Shown here one piece after another: positions 23,441-35,753 of a stretch of 64,000 nucleotides of DNA. The translations under genes were made by a program, and so were the position numbers. Source of the DNA: Rhizomys pruinosus (lineage: Eukaryota > Chordata > Mammalia > Rodentia > Spalacidae); contig VZQC01005680.1 in assembly GCA_009823505.1 (NCBI GenBank), forward strand, positions 6,064,274-6,128,273, written 5' to 3'. How positions within the stretch are numbered: position 1 is the stretch's first letter; each line of letters begins with the position of its first letter. Under the pieces are notes generated by a model. The model was given only the letters and a program-made list of their open reading frames with translations, had not been told where the DNA came from and made no database searches.

Positions 23441-24746
23441 CATTCATCACTGTATACTTTTGACCTTGAGACATAGTCATTCTTACCTAAATTTCTCTTA
23501 GTGTCTCTTAATATTTGGGAATAAAATGTCTGCGAAGGCTTATGTGTTGAAGGTCCCATCTCTAGATGGTCAGGCAATGATTAAAGCACTCAGTCCACTG
23601 CTAAGTTTATAGCTGAATTGGTCAGTGGCAAGTAGACCCTCATTGGAAGAAGTGGAGGTGTGTCTTTGAGAGGCTTATCCTGGGCCCTTCCTGCTTTTCT
23701 TTGTTAAGGTGTTCCTTCCTTGCCACAGGTCTAGAAGCAATGGCGTGGGCCTGTTGCGGGGCTGAAGGTCTGAAAGAACAAGCCAAGGAAAGCCTTTCTT
23801 CCTTTAATTTCCCAAGTATGTTCTCATGGTGACAGAACAATTGTCTAGTGGCCTTGAAAGTGTGGCTGCCTTTTATGAGTATCAGTGTGTTAATAATACA
23901 TAATGAGAGATAAAATTAAAAAGCTGGAGATTAGCATGGTAGTGTTATCAGCTGTACCACAAAGGCTGTATTTCTCTGACTGTGGGAACTGATGTTTGTG
24001 CTTTTCTACAGTTTAGTGATGAGAATCGGGAGAAGTGCTGAGGAACACCATAAACCTTAACAGCTTGATGTTTAATATCCAAGTGTTGATTCTTAGCTGC
24101 TGATGCTGATGAAGCCATGTGAAATTAACTAATGACTATTTAACTAGCTGAAGAGCAAGAGGAAGATAAATTCTGGAGAAAGGTGATGGGTTAGGCAAAT
24201 AAAAGGTTAAAAAAAATGATCATTTTCATTCATGACTTAACAATGAGGAGATCACCACCTCACAGCTAAAGCAATCTTAATTCTAAGATTTCCATTCACA
24301 GTAAACTTAGAATTCTCTGTAAATAGAATTGATCTTATGAAATATTTTTTACCTTGCTAATTAGTTGCTTGCTTCCTCACTCTTGGTAAAAAAGGGGAAA
24401 AAGGAAATATTAAGTTTATGAAGAATATTCTAAAAAATCCGATAGCATATTGAACCAGGACTATGATTGTCTTTGTCATAATTGATTGAAACCAGCATAT
24501 TCTTTGGTCTAGTTAGCATAAGAGTGACTTCAGAATCATTCTAAGAAGTGGAAGTGTTTTTTGCTGACTGCTGGTTGTTGTGCATAATCTGATTGTGTAA
24601 AATAGTGTGGGAATTCTCAGAAGCTACTTCTAGCTGAATGTACTCATATGGGGAGTATCACTTTATCTGTGATTTTTTTTCTAGGTGACTGAAAGCAACC
24701 TAATCATTCTTTCTAAATATCTTCAGCAATGCTTTATAGATATAAA

Positions 24747-24838
24747 GAAGAGGGAAGGAGGGAGAGGGGGAGTAAAGGAGGGAGGAGGGAGGGAGAGCGA
24801 GAGCGAGAGAGAACAAGAGAGAGAGAGAGAGAGATTCT
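24747..24838. repeat. GA-rich low-complexity tract
   Basis: AGGGAGGG and GAGAGAGA runs. Confidence 0.85.
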
Positions 24839-25274
24839 TGAGAACTATACTAGAACAGTGGCTGTATTTGCTAATCTACCTAAATCACCTGCTATTTTGG
24901 ACTTGCAGTCTGACTTAGCTAACACCTCCACTTTCATATGAACTATGGAAATAGAGATATTAGCGTGCTGATTACAACTGATTTTTTTATGCCAGAGGTT
25001 CCATCTATTGCCCCTTTTTACTCCTTGAAAAATGGAGGCATAATCAATTTTAGGTTTTTAGTGAGCTTGTCTCAATTAGAAAATTATGTTTGAGAATTTA
25101 AAACTTTTTTTTGAGAGAAGTTTAGAATACATTATTTAAAAAATGATTGAATTTCAACTTGAGATTTGTCTTTGTAGTTAAATAGTTCCAGTTTCTTTGC
25201 TTCACTTACATCATTCTGTCACGGGGATGTCATATTTTGGTGATGTTTTGCTTCTTATGCAAAGTGCAGTGCCT

Positions 25275-25345
25275 GCCTGTTGAAGGTTTCATTCTGTGTC
25301 TGACACTAACTCTGTGACCTTTGACAAGACTTTGAAATAAGATGT
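25275..25345 (+). mobile_element. MIR fragment
   Basis: TCTGTGACCTTTGACAAGAC resembles the MIR TGTGACCTTGGGCAAG block. Confidence 0.45.
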
Positions 25346-25610
25346 AGGTGTGCTGGAACTTAAGGAAATCTTATGATTGCCATTGGCAAGCTAGGGCAGC
25401 CAGGTTATTGTAATTTATGTTTAATAAAACAAAAAAGAACAGTTTTTAAATAGATAATCCCTTTGGCATAATAAAATGATATTCATACATAATTTTAATG
25501 GTACCTTAATGTAATACATATGTAGAAACAGTGAAATATTGTATTATTATTTAATCAACAGCTTTGGGATTATAGGGATTAAGTGATTTATCTTGAAATT
25601 TTTAAAAAAC

Positions 25611-25722
25611 TTTAGATAGGATCTTGCTGTGTAACTATTGTAGCCCAGGCTAGCCTGAAACTTGTGATTCTCCTGTCTTAGCCTCTGTATGCTGGATTAT
25701 AGACAGGAGTCATTGTAAATGG
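25611..25722 (-). mobile_element. Old B1 SINE
   Basis: GCCCAGGCTAGCCTGAAACT core, followed by CTGGATTATAGACAGGAGTC. Confidence 0.6.
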
Positions 25723-25938
25723 CCTAGAGTTATTTTTAATAAGAATAAAGAAAAGATAATGGAGAAAAGTATAATACCAACATACATTTATGTGTTAATT
25801 TCTTATAGCACAGTATAACTGTTTACATAATATACCTTGTTGTTTAAACACAAACTCTAAAGATTGTTAGAGACTATTTGAGACTTTGAGACCTTAGGCC
25901 CTACCTAATAGTAGTGTCTGAGAATTAAAAAAAAAAAA

Positions 25939-25940
<2 letters not shown>

Positions 25941-25978
<38 letters not shown>

Positions 25979-25979
25979 G
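25941..25979. repeat. (TG)n microsatellite
   Basis: About 19 TG units directly before a SINE; it is probably the tail of that SINE. Confidence 0.9.
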
Positions 25980-26119
25980 TATGCAGGTCCATGTGTGAAG
26001 GTCAGAGGACCACCTTTGAGCATAAGAACTATTCTTCCACTGTGGGTGCTGGAGATTTAACTCACGCCGTTAAGCTTGCATGGCCTGTGCTTGTACCTAC
26101 TGAGCCATCTTGCTGGTTC
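25980..26119 (-). mobile_element. tRNA-derived SINE (B2 superfamily)
   Basis: GGTCAGAGGACCACCTTTGA, GTGGGTGCTGGAGATTTAAC, and CTACTGAGCCATCTTGCTGG on the + strand. Subfamily not assigned. Confidence 0.65.
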
Positions 26120-26129
26120 TGTCTGAGCT

Positions 26130-26287
26130 TTTTTTTTTTTTTTAATCTTTTCAAGACAGGGTCTCCTTGTAGCCCCAGCTGTCTTGGAACTCACTATGTA
26201 GACCAGGCTGGCCTTGAACTCACAAAGATCCGTCTGCCTCTGCCTCCCAAGCGCTAGGATTAAAGGAGTGTGCCACCACGCCCGGGG
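26130..26287 (-). mobile_element. B1 SINE
   Basis: Poly-T, GACAGGGTCTCCTTGTAGCC, GCCACCACGCCCGG. Flanked by GTCTGAG repeats. Confidence 0.9.
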
Positions 26288-27607
26288 AGTCTGAGAGCTT
26301 TTTAAAAGATGTTATGGTGGGTAATTTCTGGCACCAAGCCCTTGGCACTGCAAAGTCCTCATTTCCCGAGCTTCTCCCAAAGGGACGTTAAATCCGTTGG
26401 CACTGTTCTAGATTTTCCTCTCCACAGGGATCTATAGCTGGTTTTGTCCATCTTTGAAATGAGCAGTATTCTATATTGATAGATATCCACGCTTTTCCTG
26501 CAATTTGCCAGTGTAATATGCTATTTCTTGCTTGTAATGTCTCTGGTAAATAGAGCTTCCAGTAGAGATGGCAAATGGATTCAGTGTTGCGTGCTACCTC
26601 TGCCTACTTGTTACTGAGCACTGGCTGCCTAAGGCTGTGTTTGAAAGGCTTCAGAAAGGACCTGGGGCTTTATGGACACATTTTATACTGTTACTTCTCT
26701 GTCTTTAAGATCCTTGGCATAACGTATTATGAGCTTTAAAGCCAGTTCTAGCATGTTCTTTTTAAATCCGTTTACTAGTCACTGGGACTACAGGGTCTGT
26801 CCTGTCCTTTTATTTCTGCTTCTATCACTGGCTCAGGAAGTAGTGTTTCCCCCTCCATTGGGATGGTAGCCCATGCCTGCCCATCTCTGGAGGCTGAGGC
26901 TGGAAGATGACTACCTTTGTTTGTTGAGTGATCTTCCTTATTCCACCCAGCCATTTGCTTCCTGCCTCCTTCTGGACTTGAGAGATTCTTCCCAAAGTAG
27001 AGCACTTTGCGTTTTGAGAGCCCGGCCCACTCCTATCCTCCGTGACTGTCAAGGCTGGCCTGTTACATCAAGAGCCCCTGGTGTTTTGCTAGGTTCAAAC
27101 AATGGAGTTAGTTGTATCTTCCTTTGAGTTCTCATGTTACCTCACACTTTATTTTTTCTGACTTATAATCATCTCCATCTTTGTCTCTACAACCAGGTTT
27201 AGAAGGATTTATTCGTTTTACCACTGATTATTATAAAACCTGATTCTATGCTTTGCTTAAAGGAAATTTCCATACAATAAATGTTGCAACTTGATGGAAA
27301 GATTGGAAAAACAAACCTACCATATCTGTGGAGCTAAATATTTTTATATTCTTAATATAATAATAAGAGCACAGAAATTTGCTCATTTACCAATATAATT
27401 TAATAAAGACATATTTGTTCTTTCAGTTAATATAACAATTCTCCAAATTTTATATATGAAGAAACAAGAAACAGATAATTTTGAACTAAGTTATATTGTC
27501 TGTAGGCACAACCAAATTGATTTTAGAAGTGGACAATATTTTCTGCATTTGCTTATCTGAACTGGAATGAATGCTAGACAAAATAGGCAATTGATAGAAC
27601 TTACACA

Positions 27608-27800
27608 GGAGCTGGGGAGATGGCTCGTTTGGTAAAATGCTTGCTGGGGACCCCAGTTCACTTCCCAGAATTCAGGTCAGAAAGCTGAGTACAGCAGGTG
27701 CCTGTAGGAAAGCGGAGGCGGGAGGACCCTGGGGCCCGCTGTCAGCTTCAGCTACGGTGAGAGTCCCTGTCTCAGAAAGCAAGGTGCAGAGTGATTGAGT
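27608..27800 (+). mobile_element. Composite tRNA/B1-type SINE, old
   Basis: tRNA-like head (AGCTGGGGAGATGGCTCG) followed by a B1-like part (GGAGGCGGGAGGACC, GTCCCTGTCTCAGAAAGC). B4-like layout; family uncertain. Confidence 0.5.
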
Positions 27801-28904
27801 GACACACCTGATGCTTATATTTGTTCTCCACACATATATGTCCTCACATGTTTACATGATTAGCCATACATGTGTGTATACACACACCCGCATACAAATA
27901 GAACTTGTATCTGTGGTATCCTATATAATGTACCTAAGTAGGAAAATAAATGAACATATCATTGACTCTAAAGGGTTTTGTGTTGAACAAAAATACTTGG
28001 AACTTCCATGGTGAACTGATGGGGTGAGGAACACATTGTGCCACCCAGGGAGGGAGAGCTGTTTGGGGGTCTGGTCTCCCGAGCAGCCGGGTACTTTGTA
28101 CCTATGCATTTTCTTTCCCATTTGTGTGTATTTGCTCTACTGGTTTTAATTTTGTGCCACAAAAATGAAAAACAAAATTTTTGAAAGCTAAAATTTACAA
28201 CAAAACAAAACTTCAAGAATGGAAAGATGGACAGAGATAACACTTTCTAGAAGTTAAGACAATAAAACCAGAGTTGATTTTCATGTCCCTGAGTTAAAAA
28301 CTGGCAGACTTGTCAAGTCACTGTCTGTAAATCACGGTGTTTCTTCTACTTGTCTGCCTGTGAAGTTTTGTCAGATCATCTGAGTAATCTCCATCCTGGT
28401 TCTCATACAGCCGAAGCATATGAATATTCCACTGATTATATTTAGCTGAAACTGTTGTCATGCTTGATCACATCCAGTCTTTTCAGAGACAAACCTCATT
28501 AATGGCGGTAATTATAAAGTTAGGAAAAAAACAAAATTTAAAGTCACTTTGTTTTAAGGTGGCCAATAAAGAGGTGAATTTGTTTAATATAAGATGAAGG
28601 TGGCTGATGAAGGACTCCTGGTACACATAGAAAATGCTGTGATTTTAAAATACAATGGTTGTATCATTTCATTTTCACATGGGGAAAATGGCGGAAGCCT
28701 GCTGCTCTTAAGAGGTCTGTCATCAGAATTACCTCAGAGACATTCCAGACTTTATATGAGTGGACTAGACAGTGGCAGGTGGCATTTCCACTGCTTTTTC
28801 CTGTGTCCCTGGCACACTGTAAAGTCTCTGTTGTTTGGAAGTTGAGCTCTCCCTGCCTGTCTCTTCTACTTCCATATCTAACCCTTTAACACACCTGATA
28901 TGGT

Positions 28905-29360
28905 GATTGGGTCCATGCCAGTGAGTCCAGGCAACAGTGTAATACTGGAGGTTTTAGGGTCACATCCTGGGCCCTGGAAGCCCTAACAAATGAGGCTCGG
29001 GCACCCTCCTTCAATATGCCAATTTAAGGAGACAAGCGACCATCAAAAGTAGAGAAAGGGTATTTATTAAGTTTGACCGTACTGGGGAGAAAAACAAATG
29101 AAGAGGTCTAGAGACAATCCCACCCTTCTACCCTGGAAGGTCCATCTCTGTCGGACAGGAGGTTCAGGTTTGAATAGAGGGTCAGAGGTCATCAAGCCCT
29201 TCCTTCTCACAATGCCTTACAACAAGTCGTCTGACTTGTATGAAATCTCTTCCTGGGAGGCAATCCTCCTTTGGTGACAGGTTTCAACCTGTTTCTTCCC
29301 CAAGCATCAGATTCCAGGGGAAATTTTCATTCCTTAGGGTATACTGCTTCAACAATATGG
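28905..29360. other. Unclassified, possibly repetitive stretch
   Basis: Looks like an old interspersed element (GAAAGGGTATTTATTAAGTT, AGGCAATCCTCCTTTGG), perhaps an LTR remnant. I could not assign it. Confidence 0.25.
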
Positions 29361-29539
29361 TGGCTAAAAAGAATGTTTAAAACTTCCACACGTTTATAAC
29401 TTCTATAAGTTCCTTGACTCTTGCAGTCTCACCTATTGTTTGGCCATTTCTTCCTGAAGGTTCGAGTTCCTTCACAGGTCTGGCAGAAGCCCCCTTGAGA
29501 GCCCTTCAGTTGCCAATGCAATATGCTCTTCCAATATTT

Positions 29540-29690
29540 TGTTTTGTTTGTTTGTTTTGTGTTTTTCTTTGAGACAGGGTTTCATATGGGCCCAGGCAGG
29601 CCTCGAATTCCCTATGTCACCCAGGATGACCATGAAATCCTGATTTTTCCTCCCTGTAGCTCCCAAGTGTTGGGAGCTTGTCCTATCTGG
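29540..29690 (-). mobile_element. B1 SINE, diverged
   Basis: TTGTTTG tail, GAGACAGGGTTTCATATGGG, then CTCCCAAGTGTTGGGAGCTT; head missing. Confidence 0.75.
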
Positions 29691-30056
29691 TCAGCCTCAT
29701 GCCCAGTCTGCATGGTCTGCTGTTTACCTTCTCTCCACCAAGCTGTGCAAGTGCTCCCTAAGCTCAGGCCCCTTCAGATCAGTTGTATCTCCTGGGTAAG
29801 CAGGCACCCTTGGTTCTCTCTTCTGGACTTGTTCAGATTGTCTACCTGGCAGTGCAAGCATCCCTGTCACTGTGAAGAATTTTTCAATTAGAATTGACTT
29901 TCTCCCTGTAATTTATAATGAGTTTATTTTATTACACATTTTACTGAACATATTTGTTTACAAATCTGTCTCCTTAATGAAACATAAATAATCTAGAGCC
30001 AGGAGCCCAAGCCTTTATGTCTCTAACCTAAAATCTGGCTCCCAATAACTTAGTGC

Positions 30057-30222
30057 CTTTTTTTTTTTTTTTTTTTTTTGGTCTTTTCGAGACAGGGTCT
30101 CCCTGTAGCCCCAGTTGGCCTGGAATTCACTCTGTAGACCAGGCTGGCCTTGAACTCACAAAGATCAGCCTGCCTCTGCCTCCCAAGTGCTAGGATTAAA
30201 GGCATGCGTCACCACGCCCGGC
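30057..30222 (-). mobile_element. B1 SINE
   Basis: Full length, head GTCACCACGCCCGG. TSD AACTTAGTGC at 30047-30056 and 30223-30232 (one base differs further on). Confidence 0.93.
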
Positions 30223-30540
30223 AACTTAGTGCTTTTTGAAGAAACATTTGAAAGACTATCAGACATCTAGTGAACCAGGAGGTGGATCTGTAGAGTTGGG
30301 TGAATATTATCAAAACACTATGAAATTCGGAACTAATAAAAAATTCTCATAGACCATGGGTAGAGGCTTATCTGCCTTTGTGCTCAATCAAGATGGTAGT
30401 CTAATGTCTTACAATACAATGTGCTTAATAATTGCTTATTGTTGATGAAAGGAATGCATCCCAGATTAATGGGAACCATGATTGGAAGGTAAAGACTTAC
30501 AAGCAAATGCAGCATTAAGTTAAAAAAAAATCTGTTTTAT

Positions 30541-30758
30541 GGGGCTGGAGAGATGGCTCAGCAGTGAGCACCCGAGTTCGATCCCCAGCACCCACATGGC
30601 GGCTGAGAACCATCTTTAACTCCAGTTCCAGGGGAATCCGACACCCTCTCCTGACCTCAGCAGCATTGCACAACATGGGTGCACCTACTTACATGCAGAC
30701 AGTACACACTCATAAAATAATTAAAAAATTAAAATATAAAAAAATTTAAAAATATATT
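30541..30758 (+). mobile_element. B2 SINE with promoter deletion
   Basis: TSD AAAAAAATCTGTTTTAT at 30524-30540 and 30759-30775. About 29 bases are missing from the tRNA-like head between GCTCAGCAG and TGAGCACCCGAGTTCG, removing the DNA between the A and B boxes. The middle is the non-duplicated form. Confidence 0.93.
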
Positions 30759-31369
30759 AAAAAAATCTGTTTTATAAAGACAGGATGAAGGAAACACCCT
30801 GTGTAACAGACTGTGCCTATTTTATCCTTTATATTTTGGGATTTGTAGAATTAATGCAGCCAGGTTGTAGATGTTGGGACTGGATTCTTTGTTTTGATGA
30901 AATGAGTACTTGTGATTCATATTTTTTGTCTAATCACCTATGATGGACATGTATCTTTAGCATCAACTGGTCATTTGTCCTTACACATGAATTCTCATTC
31001 TGTCTTCTGTTCAAACTCTGTTCTCTGTTTTGAGTCTGAAAATCTCAGATCATTATGAAGTGCAGTTTGAATTATTCAGTGATATGAAGAGATTTCTGAA
31101 GATATCGTTTAAAAATTGGAGGTGGAAAAACAAAACAAAATCCCGGCCTTTTGAAATGTTAAGAAATGGAGCTTGCTGGTGGTTGAAATAGCGACAGGTG
31201 TCTCAACAAATGGAGAAATAAATAAGAAGTCGGGATGTACAGCCATGTGATCCACATGTACTTGGAGTGCCTGGAAGATAGAGCCAGAGGGGCTGATCCT
31301 GAGGCTTTCTACGTCATGGTGATTTGTGGACACACCATGTTCATTAGCACTTGCTTATTGCTTCAGACT

Positions 31370-31560
31370 TGCTTCCTCCTTGACTCGGAGAAGCCATAAA
31401 TCTTGCGGACTACTAATTTGGCTAATTGTGTAAAATATGAGGCAGCACATTGCCACTCATCCATCAGCGAGTTTAAATGTGGTTACTGCTTTTCCTGCGC
31501 AGGAAGAGGGCTGAGAAAAATAAGGTGCAATCGTGAGTGTTGTAATACAATTAGGGAAAT
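31370..31560. other. Candidate conserved non-coding segment
   Basis: Non-repetitive intronic DNA with several homeodomain-type ATTA cores (CTAATTTGGCTAATTG, ACAATTAGGG). Conservation is only suspected. Confidence 0.25.
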
Positions 31561-31564
31561 GTGT

Positions 31565-31680
31565 GAGGTAGAGAGCAGAGGTTTGGAGCTGGAAGGACAT
31601 GGCTTCAGTTACAGCTTCTATGTGACCAACTATGAGAATGCCCTGAGTTTTTGAATTGCTCTGTGCAATTTTGTTTGCAT
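31565..31680 (+). mobile_element. MIR fragment
   Basis: GTTTGGAGCTGGAAGGACAT and CTTCTATGTGACCAACTATG follow the MIR 5' half. Confidence 0.5.
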
Positions 31681-31969
31681 GTGGGAGAGGAGATTCTTTC
31701 TCATATGGTTGCTTTGTGGACTGTGTCATACATCAGTAATTGCTTTGAAATTCCCTCTGCTTAGCGAGTAACTCGTGTAATGTGAACATTGCAGTGAAGT
31801 AGGAAACAGTGGCTCACCATGAAGACTCTGAAAGAGCTACAGCTTTTAGACAATTTCTAAATGTTCATTGTAAAAATATGTGAAAATCCCACAGGAAGCT
31901 GTGTTGAAAAGAATGACTTCCTCAGTGCATGGTAGGTCATTTGGCCCATCCCTCCCTGTGTACTTCATA

Positions 31970-31970
<1 letters not shown>

Positions 31971-32013
<43 letters not shown>
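31971..32013. repeat. (AC)n microsatellite
   Basis: About 21 AC units. Confidence 0.95.
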
Positions 32014-32014
<1 letters not shown>

Positions 32015-32267
32015 CTTATTAACATTCAAATCCATGTTCTGATGACTGAGATAAGATGAAATCTTTTTTGTTGTTGGAATTTGGATTTCGATGCCAGCTA
32101 ACCTGCTTCCCTTGGCCTAGTGCCCTGTGGAGCCCTCAGCTCTGATCTCGGCAAAACTGCTTCTTTCCTCTTGCCCTTGGAGACCTCTGACTGCTGTTAT
32201 TGCAGTTTTGCTGTGGGTGATGCCCACTGGAAGTGGCTGTAACGTCCTGTTGCTGGAGAGCTTGACA

Positions 32268-32762
32268 CAAGGTCTTGCTCCCTGCTCTCCCTGTATCTCT
32301 GGCCTTGCCGTCTGCTCTCCCTGTGACTTCGGCCTCGCTGTCTGCTCTCCCTGTGACTCTGGCCTCGCTGTCTGCTCGCCCTGTGACTCCGGCCTCGCTG
32401 TCTGCTCTCCCTGTGACTCCGGCCTTGCCGTCTGCTCTCCCTGTGACTCTGGCCTTGCCGTCTGCTCTCCCTGTGACTCTGGCCTTGCCGTCTGCTCTCC
32501 CTGTGACTCTGGCCTTGCTGTCTGCTCTCCCTGTGACTCTGGCCTTGCCGTCTGCTCTCCCTGTGACTGTGGCCTTGCCGTCTGCTCTCCCTGTCACTCT
32601 GACCTTGCTGTCTGCTCTCCCTGTGACTCTGGCCTTGCTGCCTGCTCTCCCTGTGTCTCTGGCCTTGCTCCCTGCTGTCCCTGTGACTCCGACCTCGCTG
32701 TCTGCTCTCCCTGTGACTCTGGCCTTGCTGCCTCCTCTCCCTGTGACTCTGGCCTTGCCTGT
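32268..32762. repeat. 30-bp minisatellite, about 16 units
   Basis: Unit of 30 bp, TCTGCTCTCCCTGTGACTCT plus GGCCTTGCCG, about 16 full copies and a partial one, most differing by one to three bases. Since 30 is a multiple of three, several frames on both strands stay open (for example a 10-residue repeat SGLAVCSPCD). Strongly strand-biased: C/T-rich on +. No sign that it is translated. Confidence 0.97.
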
Positions 32763-33695
32763 GGTGTAGGTGTCTGGATTTTCCTGGTCCTGTGGCTCTG
32801 TGGGCCACTTTAGGGTCACTTTCACTCAGCAGTCTCCTTCGTGAAGATGCCCTGGGTGTTGCCCGTCCGTTCAGTCCTTGTGTTCACAGATTTGTCTCTG
32901 TGCCATACACTGCATGGTTCCAGGCTGCAGAGCATGTGGGCCAGGACTTGTCTCTGAGCCTGGATTTCCAGAATGGGCTCCCCTTTCTAGGGAAATACTT
33001 TACCTAGGATTCCCTGAGATTCCAGCTCACAAAGAAACCAGGAGATTCTTTTCATTTTTCTAGAACACTTCCTTTTCTATTTAACATGGGCACACAGGAA
33101 CTTGGAGGGCAGCGTTACCTACTGGGCATAGGAGCCTTTGACCTGAGAAACTACATTATATTAGCTGCCTTTCTTCTGGATGCTTTTCTGTCTTACTATA
33201 TAGATGCTTGGAGAAGGTCTGAGTGCTTTCTATTTACTCCTCACACAGCTCTGTGTGGGGAGTTCTAGTGCTATCACTTTTGTTTCTTAATAGATGATGA
33301 GTGAAACTGGAGGTTTGACCAGCCGTGAGTTGGTGATTTCCATTTGTGACGTCATGATAGTGCTATGTTGGTTTTCTGATGCTAAATTTTCATTTAAATT
33401 ATTTGTTAATTTGGTTGGAATCTTGAATCTTTTAATCAGCCTTCATTGGAGGATTATTTAGTTTGCTATCGAGTTTCCTGAATTATTATTATGTTACTTA
33501 TAATATGTTACTACTTATATTACTTATAATATGTTACTTATTGCATACTGTATATAATATATATTTATATAATTGAGGAGAATTTCAGTGTGTGTCCATT
33601 TTTTATTTCTGTGCTTGATATCCTCAACTATATTTCCAGAAAATGAATCAGCATATCAAAAGGAATGCATTTTTCTCTTTTGACAGCTATTTTTT

Positions 33696-33917
33696 TTTAA
33701 TTTTTATTTATTTTTGTAAGTGTATGAATGTACTGTCTTCATGTAGGTTTGTGCACCCATGTCATGCAATGCTGCAGAGGTCAGAAGAGGGTCTCAGATT
33801 CCCCTGGAACTGGAGTTAAAGATGGTTCTCAGCCGCCATGTGGGTGCTGGGGATCGAACCCAGGTCCTCTGCAAGAGCAGTCAGCACTCTTAACTGCTAG
33901 GCCATCTCTCTAGCCCC
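33696..33917 (-). mobile_element. B2 SINE
   Basis: Non-duplicated form. TSD GACAGCTATTTTTT at 33682-33695 and 33918-33931. Confidence 0.94.
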
Positions 33918-33967
33918 GACAGCTATTTTTTAATTCTGGAAGCTATGCCCAGGTAGATCTCTACCCT

Positions 33968-34375
33968 GTTGTGCTGGATAGCTTTAGTGTCAACTTGACA
34001 CACCTGGGTTGAAGGAGCCTCAGTTGGGGAATTGGCTCCATTGGATTGGCCTGTGGCCACATCTGTGGAGTATTGTCTTGATGGCCAAGCAGTGTGGAAG
34101 GGCCCAGCCCACAATGAGTGGTGCCACCCTGGGCAGGTGGTTGTGTATGGTATAAGAAGACAGGCTGGGCATGAGCCAGAGGAGCGAGCAAGCCAGTGAA
34201 CAGCATTCCTCCATGGCCTGTGCTTCAGCTCCTGCCTCCAGGTTCCTACCCTGAGTTCTTGCCTTGGGCTCCTTAAGTGATGAACTGTGACCCAGGAGAT
34301 GTAAGCTGAATAAACCCTTTCCTCCCCAAGTTGGTGTCAGAGTGTTTTGTCACAGCAATGGAAGACAAACTACAA
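33968..34375 (+). mobile_element. URR1-like hAT element (copy 1)
   Basis: Starts TGTTGTGCTGGATAGCTTTA and ends near TCACAGCAATGGAAGACAAA; about 410 bp with no coding capacity. Near-identical in layout to the copy at 58935. Ends are weakly inverted (TGTTGTGCTGG against TGTTGTAGTTT). The family name is from memory of the rodent URR1 (hAT-Charlie) consensus. Confidence 0.75.
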
Positions 34376-34609
34376 CATCTGTATTGTAGTAGCATCAGTT
34401 TCTATGAAGACTCTTAACATCTGCACCCTGGATCTCACTTGTGTTTTAAATTACAAAGGCATCCCTTTTGGGGATGTTAAAATCTTTAGCAACACCAGTA
34501 AGATTTCATGACACCGTATGTGAGCAGGCCATGACAGTAAGTGCCCTCTCGGCATCTTCATGTGAAATGACCTTCACTTTCCGCCCGCCCCCGTGTCTAT
34601 ATCTTTGTG

Positions 34610-34755
34610 GATTGCATCTCTCCCTCCCTTTATGACAGGAACTTGTTGAAACCCAGTCTTCTCCATTCTCATTCCTATACTGCTCTCCGTGCCCAGACTG
34701 TGGCTAGTATTTAACAAATGTTTGATAAGTATGTGTTGAAAGAAAGAATGAGTAT
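34610..34755 (+). mobile_element. L2 LINE 3' end
   Basis: TTTATGACAGGAACTTG and GCTAGTATTTAACAAATGTT follow the L2 3' end, with a GAAAGAATGAG terminus. Confidence 0.6.
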
Positions 34756-35072
34756 TTTTGAACAGGTTTATAGCTCTTCCTTGAGCACCATGCGTTCACC
34801 TAACTTAGGGCTTGAGACACCCAGCCAAAGCTGATTGGTCAGTGGCAGGCATCCTAGCAACTGGGAGTAAATCTGTGAGATTTGGCAATTGAAGTGAAGA
34901 GAAACAAGAGTGGTGGATATTCTTAGGTGCCAGGATTATAAAACACAATGCTTAACAACTCCAGGGCAGCTTGCTTCCCACCACATGGAAAACAGTAGAA
35001 GTAGAAGAACAATTAGTCAAGCTAATGACAATTGTGTACAGAAAAAACAGTTTTGATTTTTCTTTTATTTGT

Positions 35073-35175
35073 TTGAGACAGGCTTCATCCTCAGCCCAGT
35101 CCGGCCTCAGATGTGTACGGTCCTTCCTCTCAGCCTCACAAGCACTGGGATTCTAGGCTTCAGCTCCCAGGAGTG
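35073..35175 (-). mobile_element. B1 SINE fragment
   Basis: TTTGAGACAGGCTTCATCC, CACAAGCACTGGGATTCTAG; internally shortened. Confidence 0.6.
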
Positions 35176-35534
35176 ACAGTTGTGTTGTTTCTGTCCTTGT
35201 TTTAGTTCTCACAGGGTCAGCTGCCTTCCTGAGTCTGGGATACATAAAACAGCCTTGTATTCTCACTGTAGCAGTCTCTGTTTTCTGAAACAACATGGTT
35301 GTTTAATATGTACTGACTTAGGAGTAGCTAGTATTTGTCCATCTCACAAGAAAGCAGAAGCTTATTATTTACCTTATTTGCATGTCAGTGCTCATTATTA
35401 ACAATGAACTTTATTTAATATACCTAAAGACCAACTATGTTTCTTCTTTTATAAAATGCCTATTAAACTGTTTAGCTTTTATATTTTTCTTTGGGAGTAC
35501 TTAGTTTTCATTCAAAATTCTAACAAGTAGCAAC

Positions 35535-35585
35535 TATTAGTACCTCAGAGAGATTAAGTCAAGTGCCCATAGTCAAAAATATGGG
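35535..35585 (+). mobile_element. Possible MIR fragment
   Basis: AGAGAGATTAAGTCAAGTGC resembles a MIR block. Confidence 0.4.
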
Positions 35586-35599
35586 ATACATTTTTGCTA

Positions 35600-35753
35600 A
35601 TTTTTTTTTTTTTTTTTTTTTTGGAGATAAGGTCTCCCTATGTAGCCCTGGCTGGTCTGGAACTTGTTATGAAGACTGGGCTGGCCTCCAACACACAGAG
35701 ATGCACCTTTGAGTGCTAAGATAGATTAAAGGTGTACCACCACCATACCTGGC
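35600..35753 (-). mobile_element. B1 SINE
   Basis: Poly-T, AAGGTCTCCCTATGTAGCCC, CCACCACCATACCTGGCTT. Confidence 0.85.

Noticed and set aside
32127..32825. Long ORFs of about 230 codons on both strands
   Set aside because: They are produced by the 30-bp minisatellite, whose period is a multiple of three. Open frames on both strands and low complexity argue against a gene.
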